Counted from the stretch's first letter, positions 1 through 12,649 are shown. The stretch is 64,000 nucleotides of DNA from Pogona vitticeps (GCF_051106095.1 NC_135785.1:184309045-184373044), one strand, 5' to 3'. Notes: a model not told the origin generated them from the sequence alone. A program made the numbers and translations.

Positions 1-599
1 TGTGCTACCTTTAAAACTTGTGTTTTCTACTTACTCTTGGCAAGCAGTGATGGAATCAACAAGTAAGCAACACCATGTTGAATCTCTTCTGGGACACTGG
101 GATAAGCTGTGATGGAAGAGCTCATCATCTTGAAGCTTATCCAAAGAGAAAACCTCAACTTCTGGAGGTTCATCCAGCACCAATAGCATGCAGCGGACTA
201 GATTATTTGCAGGCAACTAGTTCATTACTCACATCACAGCAACTCCTGCTGCATTTGCACTGACTTAAAGTGAAAATGTGCTGTCACATTTGTCACAGTA
301 TAAATATCTGACCTTTCCATATGGAAAGAAAAAACACCAGCTGTATGTGACAGTCTGATACTCCTTGGCACAAGCTCACCAGGAACTATCACACCCATTT
401 TGCAACATATTTCTTCTGTGTTAAATCCTTAAACAAAATGGGGTTTTAAAGGAGATGCGCTGAAAAGATTTCAGTGCCAGCACAAGAATTAAAAGCCAGC
501 CTGTACATAGCACAATTCTTGAAGAAGTCTAGCAACTCCTGTAGCACGCGAAAGGCTGAAAACTATCTGCAGAACTTTAGCAAAAGATAACTTGATGGT
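1..599. other. Gene-free sequence, nothing recognised
   Basis: No conserved reading frame, repeat or RNA was recognised here. The short open frames on both strands look like chance. Confidence 0.5.
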
Positions 600-765
600 G
601 TGTGTATATGTGCTGCTAAGTTGTACCCAGCTCATAGTGACCCTATATTTAAGAAGTGGTTTTATCAATGCCACCTCAGTGAGATGTTCCGGCTGAGTGG
701 GTTTCCAAGCCCAGGTCTGTCACTCTCTCAATTATACCACACTGGGCATCACGTGATCCAGTCGT
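600..765 (-). repeat. tRNA-derived SINE, old copy
   Basis: The stretch ends in CACACTGGGCAT and carries the AAGAAGTGGTTTTA and GAGTGGGTTTCC blocks shared with the copies at 1250, 1583 and 2083. Read on the minus strand, the tRNA-like head lies at the high-coordinate end. It is diverged, so an old insertion. Confidence 0.6.
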
Positions 766-1249
766 TATCCCATGGGTGCAAAGGATGTCGCCAAGAACCA
801 GTTCTGGGCTTGCCACAAAGGGCAGGGTTCTTGGGCCACCAGTGAATTTTATTTTTAGCCCACATGGGGCAAGGGCACCACTGCCACACTTCCACTGTAT
901 GCAGGTCATGCATCAGAGATGATGGCACTGTCCATAGCAGCCCACATATGCCAACAGAAAAACAAGAGGGGCAGCAGCAGCAGCAGTTACTGACCCCAAA
1001 GGGCCTCTATTTCCCCCATTTTGCTCCACATTGCCTGGTTGTGGAATGAGGGGACAGTAGTATCTGGCATGTGACAACCACTTCACTACCCCCCCCCCCC
1101 CCAAAGTCATGCTCCACCATCCAAGATGACTGCCTCCGTTTGCCCAATGACAGGACCAGCCCTGACAAGGAGGGGGGCAGATTCAGCAGCTTCTAGTTAT
1201 AAAAACAGTTTGTATGATAAGCTGCAGAACAACTGGCACAATCATTTTA
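766..1249. other. Gene-free sequence with a poly-C run
   Basis: Only a short CAG run (about 974-988) and a homopolymeric C run (about 1090-1102) stand out. No gene was recognised. Confidence 0.5.
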
Positions 1250-1441
1250 TTGTTATGTGCCGTCAAGTCAGAACTGCTCTTTGGCAACCCTAATAAGCCC
1301 TTCAAGGTACAGTAAGTGAGACATTTAAGGAGTGGTTTTACCAGTTTCATGTTCCTGGTGAGTTTCTGTGGCTGAGCAGAAAGTCATCCTGAGCCATCCT
1401 GAGTCCTTGTTCATCACTCTTTCCAGTACACCACACTGGGT
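1250..1441 (-). repeat. tRNA-derived SINE
   Basis: The low-coordinate end has GTGCCGTCAAGTCAGAACTG and the high end ACACCACACTGGG, both shared with neighbouring copies. The orientation is minus. An internal short duplication (GAGCCATCCTGAG-like) is seen near 1391-1402. Confidence 0.7.
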
Positions 1442-1582
1442 ATGATGAGAACTGTGTGGCCCTATGTTTATGTAACCTTGTTCTTCTGTAAGAGAAACTT
1501 ATTTACATTTATGACTCACTCATTGTGTTGCTGAACACAATCCCTTCCCAATGCCTTGCAAAGACTAATTACAAATACAGTT

Positions 1583-1913
1583 TGGTGTGTTCTATGATGT
1601 CAAGTTGGAACCGACTTACAGTGACACAAGTAGGGCTTTCAAGGCAAGTGAGATATTTAAGGAGTGGTTTACCCAGTTTCATTGCCCAGTGAGTTTCCAT
1701 GGCTAAGCAGGGATTTGTTCTCCAGAGTCCTAGTCTGTTGCTCTATCCGCTACACCAGTGGTCCCCAACCTTGGGCCTCCAGATGTTCTTGGACTTCAAC
1801 TCCGAGAAGCCTTTGCCACCACCTCTGCTGGGCAGGATTTCTGGGAGTTGAAGTCCAAGAACATCTGGAGGCCCAAGGTTGGGGATGACTGCGCTACACC
1901 ACACTGGGAATCC
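1583..1913 (-). repeat. tRNA-derived SINE split by a hAT-type miniature element
   Basis: The SINE runs from GATGTCAAGTTGGAACCGAC to ACCACACTGGGAA. Its tRNA-like head is split by the 136-bp element at 1756-1891, which duplicated 8 bp of the SINE. The SINE is therefore older than the miniature element. Confidence 0.75.
1756..1891. mobile_element. hAT-type miniature foldback transposon, 136 bp
   Basis: The ends are inverted (CAGTGGTCCCCAACCTTGGG and its counterpart starting CAGTCATCCCCAACC), and most of the element is palindromic. Perfect 8-bp duplications CGCTACAC lie at 1748-1755 and 1892-1899. The CAGTGGT terminus and 8-bp target duplications are hallmarks of the hAT superfamily. It has no coding capacity. 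A second copy of exactly the same length is at 51242-51377. Confidence 0.85.
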
Positions 1914-2082
1914 TACAAATACAGTTAATTAATCCTTTTGTCAGTAACTGAGATTCTGCTACATTACATTTGTGATCTTAATTTAACAAGGGAGGATTCA
2001 CTCTTTTTGTAGCGTTACCTCATAAGCTCACAGTCTGATTATTTTCCAACACTATGAAATCTTCCTCAGATTTTTTTCATTA

Positions 2083-2270
2083 TTTTATATGCCTTCAAGT
2101 TCCTTCTAACTTACACCAACCCTGACAGAATTTTTGAGGTATGCAAGATGTCCAAGGAGTCTTTTACCCTTGCCATCTTCCACTGAGTTTCCACATCCAA
2201 GCAGGGATTTGGACCCCAGCTTCCTGAGTCCTGGTATGATATTCTAGTCATTTTACCACACTAGCCCTCA
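2083..2270 (-). repeat. tRNA-derived SINE, diverged
   Basis: The TATGCCTTCAAGTTCCTTCT block at the low end and TTTTACCACACTAGCCCT at the high end align with the copies at 1250 and 1583 in the same minus orientation. More changes suggest an older copy. Confidence 0.6.
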
Positions 2271-3595
2271 GTTTGATTTTCATATGCAGAGAGGGATGTA
2301 TTGATGTGCCAATTTGACCACTAATGGCTGCGAACCTTGGAGAGACAGTATGTTAAGGATTAAACAAGGTTTAAACTTGAACACCTCCCCAAATATCTAA
2401 CTTGCATTACTTGCTGAAGGCCATTGGCTCTTGCCTGATGGTTGCTCTCAGGGACTTGGTTGTCACTGTTGAATTACATGTGCACATGAAAAGTAGCCCT
2501 TGTATTCCAAAGATATCTCCTAGCACTTCCTAAAGAGTCTCCCCCTTCTTCTTCTGAGAGAGAAACTGTCTAATGTAATTTGATGTTGATTACTGTATTA
2601 GCTAAAGAATAGCACTGTCCTGAAGCAGTTGTCTTCATGACAAAAAAACAACAACAAACAAACCTTAGATCATGGCCCAGAGTGATTGTGGAGAAGTAGC
2701 AGAACATGCCTAAGATCACGTCAATCGTTTGTGGGCAAACTTCCAAATAAGTACTTCTTACCATAGCTCATATCAAACTTCAGGTGTCCCCATTTCCTAT
2801 TTATCACAACATAAACCAACTTGACAGCACAGAACAACGACCAGCATTTCAAATACTGTTGTCAAATGCTATGTACTTATGCAACACATCACCCTTGGAT
2901 GTACAACGAGCAATATTTCTCACATGCTCAGTAAACACAGTAACACCAGCAAAAGCCAACTCTCTTATTTAGTAGGACTTCGATGGATTTATGATCTGAT
3001 TTTTTAAAAAAAAGCCAGATAGCAAAGGGCATCCTTAAATTCTTCTGTGAGTACTTGGGAAGAATGTAGAAGGCATGTTTCTGTTTTTCTGACAGAAGGC
3101 CGAGCAAACCTCAACATGCCACCCCTTTCTGGGAAGGATATTGTAAAGCCAGGCTGTTGCTTTCAGGTCATGTAGGACTTTCAAAGTCGACTCAAACCTG
3201 GGCCTAGAAGGAACTCCACAATCACTGCATGATACAGAATGGGCTCAATATGGAAATTTCTCTCAAATCTTGACAGGAAATAAGAAAATGATCTTATTCT
3301 CATCCTGTGTGATCAATATGCCATTGCTTAAGCATTCTATTAAAAAAGAGATATGTAACAAAGTTTAGGCAATAATCACACAGAATCTGATTTTCAGTCT
3401 TAAACTGACATCAATGAACATCATTGGGAAATCTTGTAACAAAGATCTTCTCTTTACGGCCTTTGGAGGAGTTACACAGTGTAGTTAACAACAGTTGGAT
3501 CTCAGTTTTAATTGTTATGTGTGGCAGCATCCTACAAAAGCCTTGGACTTTGATGAGGTACTTAGAATTCTCTACAAGAGAGATCTGGCATTGTA
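2271..3595. other. Gene-free sequence, nothing recognised
   Basis: I saw no gene, RNA or repeat that I could name in this stretch. Confidence 0.4.
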
Positions 3596-4205
3596 CAGTA
3601 GGACCCTGAATCCATAGGGGATCAGTTCCAAGCCCCCCCACAGATGCTGAAAATCACAGATTACAGTGAACACTAGAGCAACATTTTACATAGCATGATA
3701 ATTGGCTCCCTCTAGTGACGATTTCCAGTAACTTCATCTTTAAAGGTAAAAGCTAAAGGTTCCCCTTAACATTTTTAGTCCAGTGGTGTCCAGCTCTAGG
3801 GGGTGGGGCTCATCCTGTTTTCAAGCCGTAGAGCCGGCGCTTGTCCCAAGACAGTTTTCGTTATCACGTGGCCAGCATGACTAGGGAGCACCGTTTTACC
3901 TTCCCACCGAGGTGGTCCCTATTGATCTACTTGCATTTGCATGCTTTCAGGCTTCTAGGTTGGCAAGGAGCTGGGACAAGGGATGGGCACTCACTCCGTC
4001 GCGTGGATTCGATCTTACGACTGCTGGTCTTCTGACCCTGCAGCACAGGCTTCTGTGGTTTAGCCCACAGCGCCACCACGTCTCAATAACTTCATCTTTA
4101 GAAATATTTATTTCTAGGATTCTTCTTCTAATATTGTAATATTTTCATACCGTGGAAATGCGAATCAGCAGATACTGATCCTGTAGATAAGGGAGGGTAT
4201 TAGTG
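3596..4205. mobile_element. Tigger/pogo-like miniature element, split by a SINE
   Basis: The left end TA-CAGTAGGACCCTGAATCC and the right end (GGGAGGGTATTAGTG-TA) are an imperfect inverted pair of the Tigger type, flanked by TA. Its middle is broken by a SINE at 3743-4086. Without the SINE the element is about 250 bp and noncoding. Confidence 0.65.
3743..4086 (-). repeat. tRNA-derived SINE (344 bp) with 14-bp target-site duplication
   Basis: TAACTTCATCTTTA occurs at 3729-3742 and again at 4087-4100, flanking the insertion. On the minus strand the head reads TGGTGGCGCTGTGGG with a B-box-like GATCGAATCC, and the tail at the low-coordinate end is made of TTTACC-like units. The same family lies at 47397-47745. 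Confidence 0.88.
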
Positions 4206-4706
4206 TAGTTTCAGTGAGTGTGCTAGAACCCTTTAGTAGAGAATGCTCTGTATCTTATCATACTACAAATATAAAGATTTGATAGTATGGTGCCATGGCA
4301 GCTACGGTGGTATGAAACTTCTTGGTGCGCATTATGGATATACTTCTCATAAAGTTATGCTAATTAGTTTAGAAACTAGTTTAATTTATTTTCTTTGTCA
4401 ACAAGCATGCTTCTGATATCCGGCTTCCGATGTGACAAATACTGAAAGTTATGTTAGGAGAACGGGTGTTGACTATTACCTTGATAACTGAATTTTATTG
4501 TTTATATTTCTTTCAACAAATTTCATTGACTTCTTCCCTAATTCCAAGGAAGCTCTTGCATTATATTTTCCCAATGAAGAAATATAAAAGCAAAAGAAAA
4601 CCTAATTTACATAATGTCCACATTTTGAATGGGTGGGGCAGATCAAAGTGGTCCAAGTGACTGCAACAAGACATTGGGTTTTACCCTATTTGTACAGATC
4701 AACAAC

Positions 4707-4709
<3 letters not shown>
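4206..4709. other. Gene-free sequence, nothing recognised
   Basis: AT-rich sequence with no gene or named repeat seen. Confidence 0.4.
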
Positions 4710-4763
<54 letters not shown>

Positions 4764-4769
4764 CCTCCT
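4710..4769. repeat. (CT)n microsatellite
   Basis: About 24 uninterrupted CT units are followed by CCCTCCCTCC. The perfect units suggest a length-variable tract. Confidence 0.97.
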
Positions 4770-5274
4770 ATCATGGAAAGCAAATGGCATGTATAGAGCA
4801 CCAGACCTGGACCTGCTTAAGTTCAGTAAGTTGTATCATCTATTTTCAGATGGAATGCATATCAGCAAAGAATCAAGCAATAATCAATAGATGATTAATC
4901 TTTCAAGGGTTCCAGTCCAAAGTTTAACCAAGAGCTTGGCATGACTTTATGCTCTGGACTGGAGGCAAAGAAGAAATACCACTTCCCCATTATCACCACC
5001 AGCACAGCACTCAGATTCTGTGTCTGCCTTGCACCAGCTTGTTTAAGTTATCTACTGACACGCTTCGAGATGGCTACCCACTCATTAGTGCAAATAGGTT
5101 TAGACAGAATACTGCGAAGAAATTGCTATTGCCTCCATCAAAACCAGACTACAAGATTATCATTGAAGATAGACTGAATACGTAGTTGTGCATGCTTAAA
5201 ATGAATATGTGCAAGGTATTCTTTTACGCATGGCTGCCTGTATTATTCTAGTCTTTTTCTAGTCTGCTGCAGAG

Positions 5275-5415
5275 CTGCGGCAGGAGGCATCTGGCAGTGG
5301 TTTAAGTATCTAACTGCGGAGCCTGAGTTTGGGAATTTGACTCTCCACTGTGCCTCCTTGACAATGGCAGGACTTGTTGACCCATAGCCTCTCTTCCAGC
5401 TCTACAATTCTAAGA
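5275..5415 (+). repeat. tRNA-derived SINE, plus orientation
   Basis: GTGGTTTAAGTATCTAACTG, GACTCTCCACTGTGCCTCCT and TTCCAGCTCTACAATTCTAAG match the copy at 21035-21170 in order. Confidence 0.65.
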
Positions 5416-5488
5416 GTTCTCTCATATTGCTTAACACAACTAATTGCTTTCTCAATGGCAGCGATGATAACCTGTCTTTTGGAAAACA

Positions 5489-5565
5489 ATTATTTATTTA
5501 TTTATTTATTTATTCATCCATCCATCCATCCATCCATCCATCCATCCATCCATCCATCCATCCAT

Positions 5566-5638
<73 letters not shown>

Positions 5639-5765
5639 TAACACGCCATCAAGTGACCTTGCCGCTACTCTGGGTGGTTTCCAGCAATAAAAGAAACATA
5701 AAGAAAACAACCAAATCCCACCAAATCCACGAATATAAAATAGAGAAATATAATATAAAAGGACA
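5489..5765 (-). repeat. LINE 3'-end remnant with composite (TTTA)n(ATCC)n(TTTA)n tract
   Basis: A TTTA run, about 12 ATCC units and a second TTTA run (to 5634) are followed by AACACGCCATCAAG...CTCTGGGTGGTTTCCAGCAATAAAA. This resembles the 3' untranslated end of CR1/L2-type LINEs read from the opposite strand, as at 15820, 18285 and 29400. The clade is inferred, not proven. Confidence 0.6.
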
Positions 5766-6775
5766 ATAATACACCTAGCTCCTGTTTTTTCAACACTGCT
5801 GTCTTTTTGCTCTTATAACCCTTCTTTTAACAGACTGCAGTGCTTTAAAACTGTTCATATTTTGCTATATTTCCATCCCCACTGTTAGCCACTTACTTTC
5901 GGGAAAGAAAACTAGAATACAGCCCAAATACTAAAGTAAGCTGGGAACTGGTGGTATTGCTTCCTACAAAATAGGACATTAAATATGACATGGATAAAAC
6001 CACATCTGTCAGAACATTTCTGGCCATAGTGCTTCCTTTCAAGACACAGACGTAACATCTCTTGAAACAGATTCCTACCTTGCAATTACTACATGCTTCT
6101 CTAATGTATTGGTTCCAGTTCTTTCATCCTTTGATTTTGCCCTTTCATTCACATCCTGCCTCATCTATTCTTATTAAAATTAGCTCCTTAGCGAAATATA
6201 ACACAGATAGCTCTGTGTGTAATGAAAGGTAGCAATGAGATCTGGGGTGTCCAAAACCTAGCGAAATTCACTCAAGAGTCTGAACAATCAAGTCTGTTCA
6301 GTAATATAATACATCAAGCTGATTTTAAAAGGCTCCGGGGACAACTGCCATATAATTTGGCACTTACAGCAGTTCAGGATAAAGTTAGCTTGCCAATCCA
6401 AGGTAATGTGGATGACATGGAGAAATGTGTGCCTCCAGCTGAAATACTCTAGAAGCAGATCTGATATGAAATGATTACCTGCTCCCTAAGTGTGAATTTC
6501 CCATTTCTGGCAGAGGTTAGGAAAGAGGACAGAAAAGCCACCTGATGTATCACAATTTTTCTCATGCTAGTTTCCTGTATTTCAGTTTCTTGGTAGCATG
6601 GTAAATATTTTGAACTGAGTAACAATAGAACAACTCCTAAACAAGCTACCGTAATAAATGTATGTCCTTTCTAATGGCAGGTAAATTATTGTATAGTGGT
6701 TTCTCTGTCATAAACATACACTGAGCACTTAAATGACTAGTGGATTAAGAGTTACTCTGGATAGAACACAAGTTG
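5766..6775. other. Gene-free sequence, nothing recognised
   Basis: I saw no conserved reading frame or named repeat. Confidence 0.4.
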
Positions 6776-6904
6776 GTATGTATGTATGTATGTATGTATG
6801 TATGTATGTATGTATGTATGTATGTATGTATGTATGTATGTATGTATGTATGTATGTATGTATGTATGTATGTATGTATGTATGTATGTATGTATGTATG
6901 TATG
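6776..6904. repeat. (GTAT)n microsatellite, about 32 perfect units
   Basis: This is 129 bp of unbroken tetranucleotide repeat. It produces long open frames of repeated MYVC or HTYI on the two strands, which are not genes. Confidence 0.98.
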
Positions 6905-7579
6905 TGCATCTCATTTTTGGTATAATTTTTGCATCTCATTTCTGTTTCATGAAAAATCAGTGCTTAGAAGTATAGACAGTGGATGTACGTATTACCCAAA
7001 CACTCAATTTTTCTTTAATATCTGAAACCATCTCAAGGTCTCTTTGGCCAAAATAAGAAGATGATCAAATAGAATTCTGATCTCGTCACTGATCTATAGT
7101 CCCTTGTGAAAACATTAGGGGAACCAAGCATGATTTTTATTATGCTCCCAAACGGCATATAGAGATAGAAAACACCCAGTGCTATTTTACTGTCTAAACA
7201 AGGCACACCTTTTATCGGCATAATATTCATTAGATATCAAGAGGAGGAATGTTTTTTTCAATTGGGGGAGGGGAGTGCTGAGATCCATAGTTAAAGAGGG
7301 ATAGGCAATGAATGGGTTATTTGTCTTACAATGTAGCAAAATAGCTGTGGGTGCTGGACCGGTCAGGATTGGGAGGGGCATATTCCTCCATGGATTTCTG
7401 CCTTCCTTTTGCATTTGTATTTCTGATTAGGGGAAGGGGAAGCGCTGCTCTACTTGGAGCCCAATTGCAAAATGATAATTAGGAAATATGACAATAAAGA
7501 ACTCAGAGTGACTACAGTGCAATAAGGAGCATGTCTGGATTCTTCCACTGTTGTTTTAAAATCATTTTGTGATTGACTG
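6905..7579. other. Gene-free sequence, nothing recognised
   Basis: No gene or nameable repeat was seen between the microsatellite and the CR1 end. Confidence 0.4.
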
Positions 7580-8066
7580 TCTTAGAATCGTAGAATAATT
7601 GAGTTGGAAGGGGCATATAAGGCCATCGAGTCCAAACCCCTGCTCAATGCAGGAATACAAATCAAAGAAGACCTGACAAATGGGTGTCTAACTTTCTGTT
7701 TAATGCCTCCAACACTGGAGCACTCACCATCTTCTGAGGTAATTGGTTCCCTTGCCATACTGTTCTAACAATTAGGAAAAAAATTTCCTGATATTCAGCC
7801 TAAATCTGGCTTCTGTAACTTGAACCCATTATTATGAGCCCTGCACTCTGGGATGGTTGAGAACAGATCCTGCTCCCTCTCTTTATGATAATCTTTGAAG
7901 TATTTCAAAAGTGTTATCATATCTCCCCTTCTTTTCTCATGGCTAAACATGCCCAGTTCTCTCAGTCTTTCCCCATAGGGCTTGGTTTCCAATCCCCTGC
8001 TCGTACAGTACTCCTCTGAACTTGTTCCAGTTTGTTGGCATTCTTCTTAAAGTGCTGTGTCCAGTC
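7580..8066 (-). mobile_element. CR1 LINE 3' end
   Basis: The segment carries the CR1 hallmark order: TAGAATCGTAGAATAATTGA, GCCATCGAGTCCAAACCCCT, CAGCCTAAATCTGGCTTC, TATCATATCTCCCCTTCT and CTCTGAACTTGTTCCAG. In CR1 these read on the antisense strand, so the element points to minus with its 3' end at 7580. It is noncoding here and truncated at the 5' side. Confidence 0.85.
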
Positions 8067-8069
8067 TTG

Positions 8070-8250
8070 TTCAGGGGCTGGACAGCTAAGTGAGTTAGAG
8101 CCAGAGGTTGGGATCTCAATTCCCTTTTGTGCCTCCTTGGAGAACAGCCAGCCTGTGTAGCCTTGAGCAAGCTACGCAGCCCTAGGACACCTCCAGAAGG
8201 AAAAGAATGATAAACCACCTCAGATGTTTTATACCTAGAACACCAGGAAA
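8070..8250 (+). repeat. tRNA-derived SINE
   Basis: It shares GCTAAGTGAGTTAGAGCCAG, the CCTGTGTAGCCTTGAGCAAG block and CACCTCCAGAAGGAAAAGAA with the copy at 26330-26540. Confidence 0.65.
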
Positions 8251-8689
8251 GGGTTGCCACAATTTGACTTGAGGACATGTAATTATCAATGGTGGAAGCC
8301 AAAGTCTTGGAACTTTCTGAATAGCAGGGACACAAAGTTCTCAACAAAAACACACATAGATAGGGAGGGAGGGATGCATCAACACAGCTGCTTGCCATTT
8401 TGGATATTCCTTCCAGACATGGCTCTGAAGACTGACATATACCTACAGTTCAAAATTTACAATTACACCACTGGTGTTTTCCCACACTATATAAGTATTA
8501 TCTCTACTATTCAATTGCCTATATTGTTTCACTGTGTTTTCTACAGTTACAGTTGAGCACCATGTCATATGACTCAGGAACACAATAGATCACAAGGCAC
8601 TACAATCCCCACATCAGTGAGTTTTTAAAAACAGCTTTCAAGGCTCCTTATGTTTCCACAGCAAAGACACTTGAGTTCTCAGCTTAGGT

Positions 8690-9406
8690 GTTAACACTAC
8701 TGCAGGATAACATTTCCATGTTAAACGTTAACATGTGAACTGACAACTGAAATAATCATGTAGAAATAAGGTCTCTATATAATAAAATTTATGTTTAATT
8801 GTTCTGAACTACATTTCCAGTGAATCTGATGTGATTTAAAAGCTTATTCGCTCCCCTTGTTATCATTCGTCCATATTATCGTTCATATCATTCTCTGCTT
8901 TAAATTGAAGCAACTGGAAGAATTATTGTAAAACTTCTTTCAGAAAACAATTCTATGGAATGATGTCTAATATGACTAGCATTATTTTCCCCCCTAGCAC
9001 CGTAAATCCCTTTTCAAAAACTAGTTTTAAACACTTGGAACATAAAAACCTCATTGGGTACAAGGAAATCTAATGCTTGTCAACAATAAATATAATCTTA
9101 AATTATGAATGCTTCAAATATTGAGAGTTGATCATGACATTAGACAATCATAAGTTCTCTCTTGAGATGCCTTGGTGCTCTTATGAAACCTCATTCCTCA
9201 GAGTTGGCAGGATTCCTTTATATATTTATTTGTTCACCCTAATCACCTAGTTATTTCTAAAACTCTGTATATCTGTAGAATACGGGCAATCTTCTATCAG
9301 ATCATATGAATAATTAACTCAACTTAGATGTTAAAATTACTTCAACCTACCATTTCCATGATGAACGCTGACACATGAACTTGCAACTGAAATAATCATG
9401 TAGAAA
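8690..9406. repeat. Local imperfect duplication of about 80 bp
   Basis: Segments 8690-8770 and 9325-9406 share TTAACA/TTAAAA-led sequence, CATTTCCATG, and an identical AACTGAAATAATCATGTAG core in the same orientation, about 635 bp apart. The sequence between them is AT-rich with no gene. It may be a repeat family or a local duplication. Confidence 0.6.
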
Positions 9407-12400
9407 TGGCTAAGATATGGTTGAAAACCATTGGGCAGCACAGCATTTTCCAATTTGAAATGATAGTTATATGAAGCAAATGTCTGAGGAGGTATAGACA
9501 GAAAAAAATATTAAACTGTTGCATTAGCAACAGAATTGACAGCTTCCTTATACACTCAGGCAAAGGACACTTCATATAACTACATTTCAAGGAGTGTTCC
9601 CTTAAGTGATTAAAAAAAAGATAGACATGTGAAAACACATTAAAAGTAGAACATGTGTCACCAAGATTATTTCTGGAATATGAACAACTGCTTCCTCCAC
9701 AGATCTAATTCTGGACTCATGCATAACAAAGTAAATCCTATTGGGAATGGTAAGGATTGTAAAAGTGAGAAAAATACACTTGTCTGAACATGAGATTTGG
9801 CCTTGATTTGGACCACTGGTGTACTTGGCTCATCTCTGCTATTCTCTGGCAAGTATTAGTCAGACCTAACCTTACTCAGCTTCTAAAGTCAGACAAAAGT
9901 GGCATATTCAAGGTAATATAGTACTGAAAAAAGTATACTGATGTAAAGTAAACTCATTTTCTACTGCAGACCCCTGCCAACATTTGAACATTTGTGTTTA
10001 TAAGGTATTAAAATGATTATGGGTTGGTGATGCAGAAATCTTGCCATGGAAATAAAAGTTATTTTAAAACTGTGGCTTGACCAGCTGTTTACACCTCCCC
10101 AAAGAAAAACAACAACTGTGAAATAACCAACATGTTTTCCAACAGTATAGAAACAAGGTCACACTATCCATAAACATTGCAAAGAAATTTCATTCAGACC
10201 TGCTAGTTTAACATGTGGAAGTAAACAAAGTTGTGAAAGAAAACGTGAATAAATGAAAAAGAAGTATTTTATAACCTTATAGCGCCATCTTTTGAAAAAT
10301 GTAGGGCCATGAAATATAGGTTTTAAAATGGTCACATTAGTGCTGGATTACCATAGACAGTAGGTAGATACATCCAAAAGTAGAAAGAAGTAGTCAAAAC
10401 ACGGGTGCTTACCAACATCTTTATTCCTGGCCAGGAATTAGAACAATGCAAAGTCTATAGGATGTTAGAATGTCCTAATGTCCTAGTGTAAGACACTACG
10501 GCAAAACTTGAATGAACAGAAATAAATTGCTTATAGTAAGAAGGGAAAATTGTTAAGTTTTAAATATAGGGAGATAGGACACACACCAATGGGGCATTCA
10601 TTACATCATCACAACTCCACATTGTTTTGGGAATCAGACATCAAAGAACAACGGTCAACAGAGATTTTCCCCCATAAACTTTAATTGGTATAGCTGGGTG
10701 AGCAATGTAGAAAATGTATTTTGATATTTTTTTTTCATGCTTTTAAAGTAAAATTTAAGATTACTTAAAGTTACAGAGCTTTTACTTTTTACCGATATGT
10801 TCTAGAGATGTATTCTCTGCTCTTATAGGCAATAAGGTATTGTATTTTTAGAAAGTAACTCAATACATTCTCATTGTTCTTTTTATCCTTAAAATATATG
10901 CTCTTGTATTTTATATTCAAACATGACAAGTTCTGCCCATAAGTTAAGTTTTAACACTTGCATTCTTTTAAAAGTTGCAAGGAAGGATTTTTAAGTATTT
11001 GTGCCTATAGGGTTTTTTTCCCATATAATAAGGATTTTGTGCAAATCTGGAGTATTTTGTGCATATGGAACACAGAAGCAACATAGATAAATAAAGCTTG
11101 TAGTAGACAAGCTGATGTTGTCTGAAATTATTGTAATGGTGAAGAGACTTGATAGATGAATTTTGATATGATTGTCTGTGATTGGTTGGTTTCATTATGG
11201 AATTAACGCTTTATTGGGATAAATGCCAGTTCTGATGAACACAGGCTTCTGATTTTTCCCTGGAAGGCTATGAATTTTTGTAAGACTATTAAGGGAATTT
11301 CAGGCATCAGCTGAGCTAAACTGATACTCCGATGTAACTGGACTATGATTTTTTAAAAAATTGCATCCCCCTCCCAAAAAAAATGCTATTGTTGTTGTGC
11401 AAAACTTGAGAAGGCATCCCATGGTGTTTTAAGTATACGTAAGGCTGTCCCAATGGCTTAAGCAAACATGCAGGGCAGCTTGTAAATCTACCCTGTGTAA
11501 CTACACGATTTCTCTTGTACTCCACACTTAGGCCACAGGATACTGGCCAAGATGTTATATCAGCATATCTTTGTTTTATTTAGAAATGGCTGAAATGATG
11601 AGACCTTTATCATATAAAGCATTCCAAAGGTCATGCTGACAGTTGTGCTCATATCTGTCATAAAGTTATCCGGCTTTCAGTGTAAATATTTCACAGACTC
11701 TGGCATGCAGTAACCTTGAACAGATTAAACTATGGGAGTGAAGAAGGCCAGTGAGCAAACAGAGCAAACCAAGTCAAGCCAAGAGACTTCTGCAAAAGAG
11801 AGGCAGGCAGGAACTCAGGTTGATAAAATTATTTTCATCAGGAGTCTGATTTGAGCGTTTGGTACAGGAAATCAATCTTTACTAAGGTTAATTTCAGAGC
11901 AAACTTCTTTGTTTCCTTCGAAGCTGTTTGCCGCAGAACTATGAATGCAATGGGGTAACTTCTGAAACCCATTTGTCCAAAATCTTGCAGCAACAGCATA
12001 ACTATCACATCAGAGATTGTCACCACTGGTTTCGACATGTTGATAAAGAGAAAAGAGCACCAGTGGTAACTCTCCCATCTATGTCACTACTTTCAGCCAA
12101 AATGAACATTATACAAAAAAATGACAGTTTACTTGCTAAGAAGAAAATGATGAGAAAAACTGATGTGTCTGCAATACTTCTGTAGATGATGTGTGTCCCC
12201 CAACAAGAGCAACGAAAGTATCATTCATTTCCTTTGATATCCTTTGAAGCACCAGTTAACCAAGAAAAAATCCAGAACTGCAGATGTAGCTACTCCACAG
12301 ACAAAAGAGTCATTGTCTGAAAGCTGAACACCGGCAAAGGCTTTTCAATTAAACATAAGCTTTTCATCAGATATACTTTCAAAGTCCATGTAAAGCAGGT

Positions 12401-12640
12401 CAGTGATTAGAGTTTAATGAACAATTGTGGCTACTCAGCTGTCGAGGATGAATGTTACAATATCAAGTCACTAAAGAACATTAGGAAAAAGGCAAGAATG
12501 TGGATTGAGACTTACTCATGCATAGGATAGACCCACTTAAATCACTGGGACTTAAATCAGTCATGATTAACTTAATCCTCACCTAGGCAGACGGAATATC
12601 TTATTCCCCCAGGAGCAATGTTTGATTGCAGAAGAAAGCA
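9407..12640. other. AT-rich gene-free sequence, nothing recognised
   Basis: This is the least repeat-laden part of the left flank. Short open frames on both strands show no family resemblance. An untranslated exon of a flanking gene cannot be excluded. Confidence 0.4.
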
Positions 12641-12649
12641 AAAAAGAGA

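Noticed and set aside
5374-5769. A 131-codon plus-strand open frame
   Set aside because: It is driven by the TTTA/ATCC simple repeat and a LINE 3' end.
6729-7025. Overlapping open frames of 60-80 codons on both strands
   Set aside because: They are translations of the GTAT microsatellite and have no protein character.
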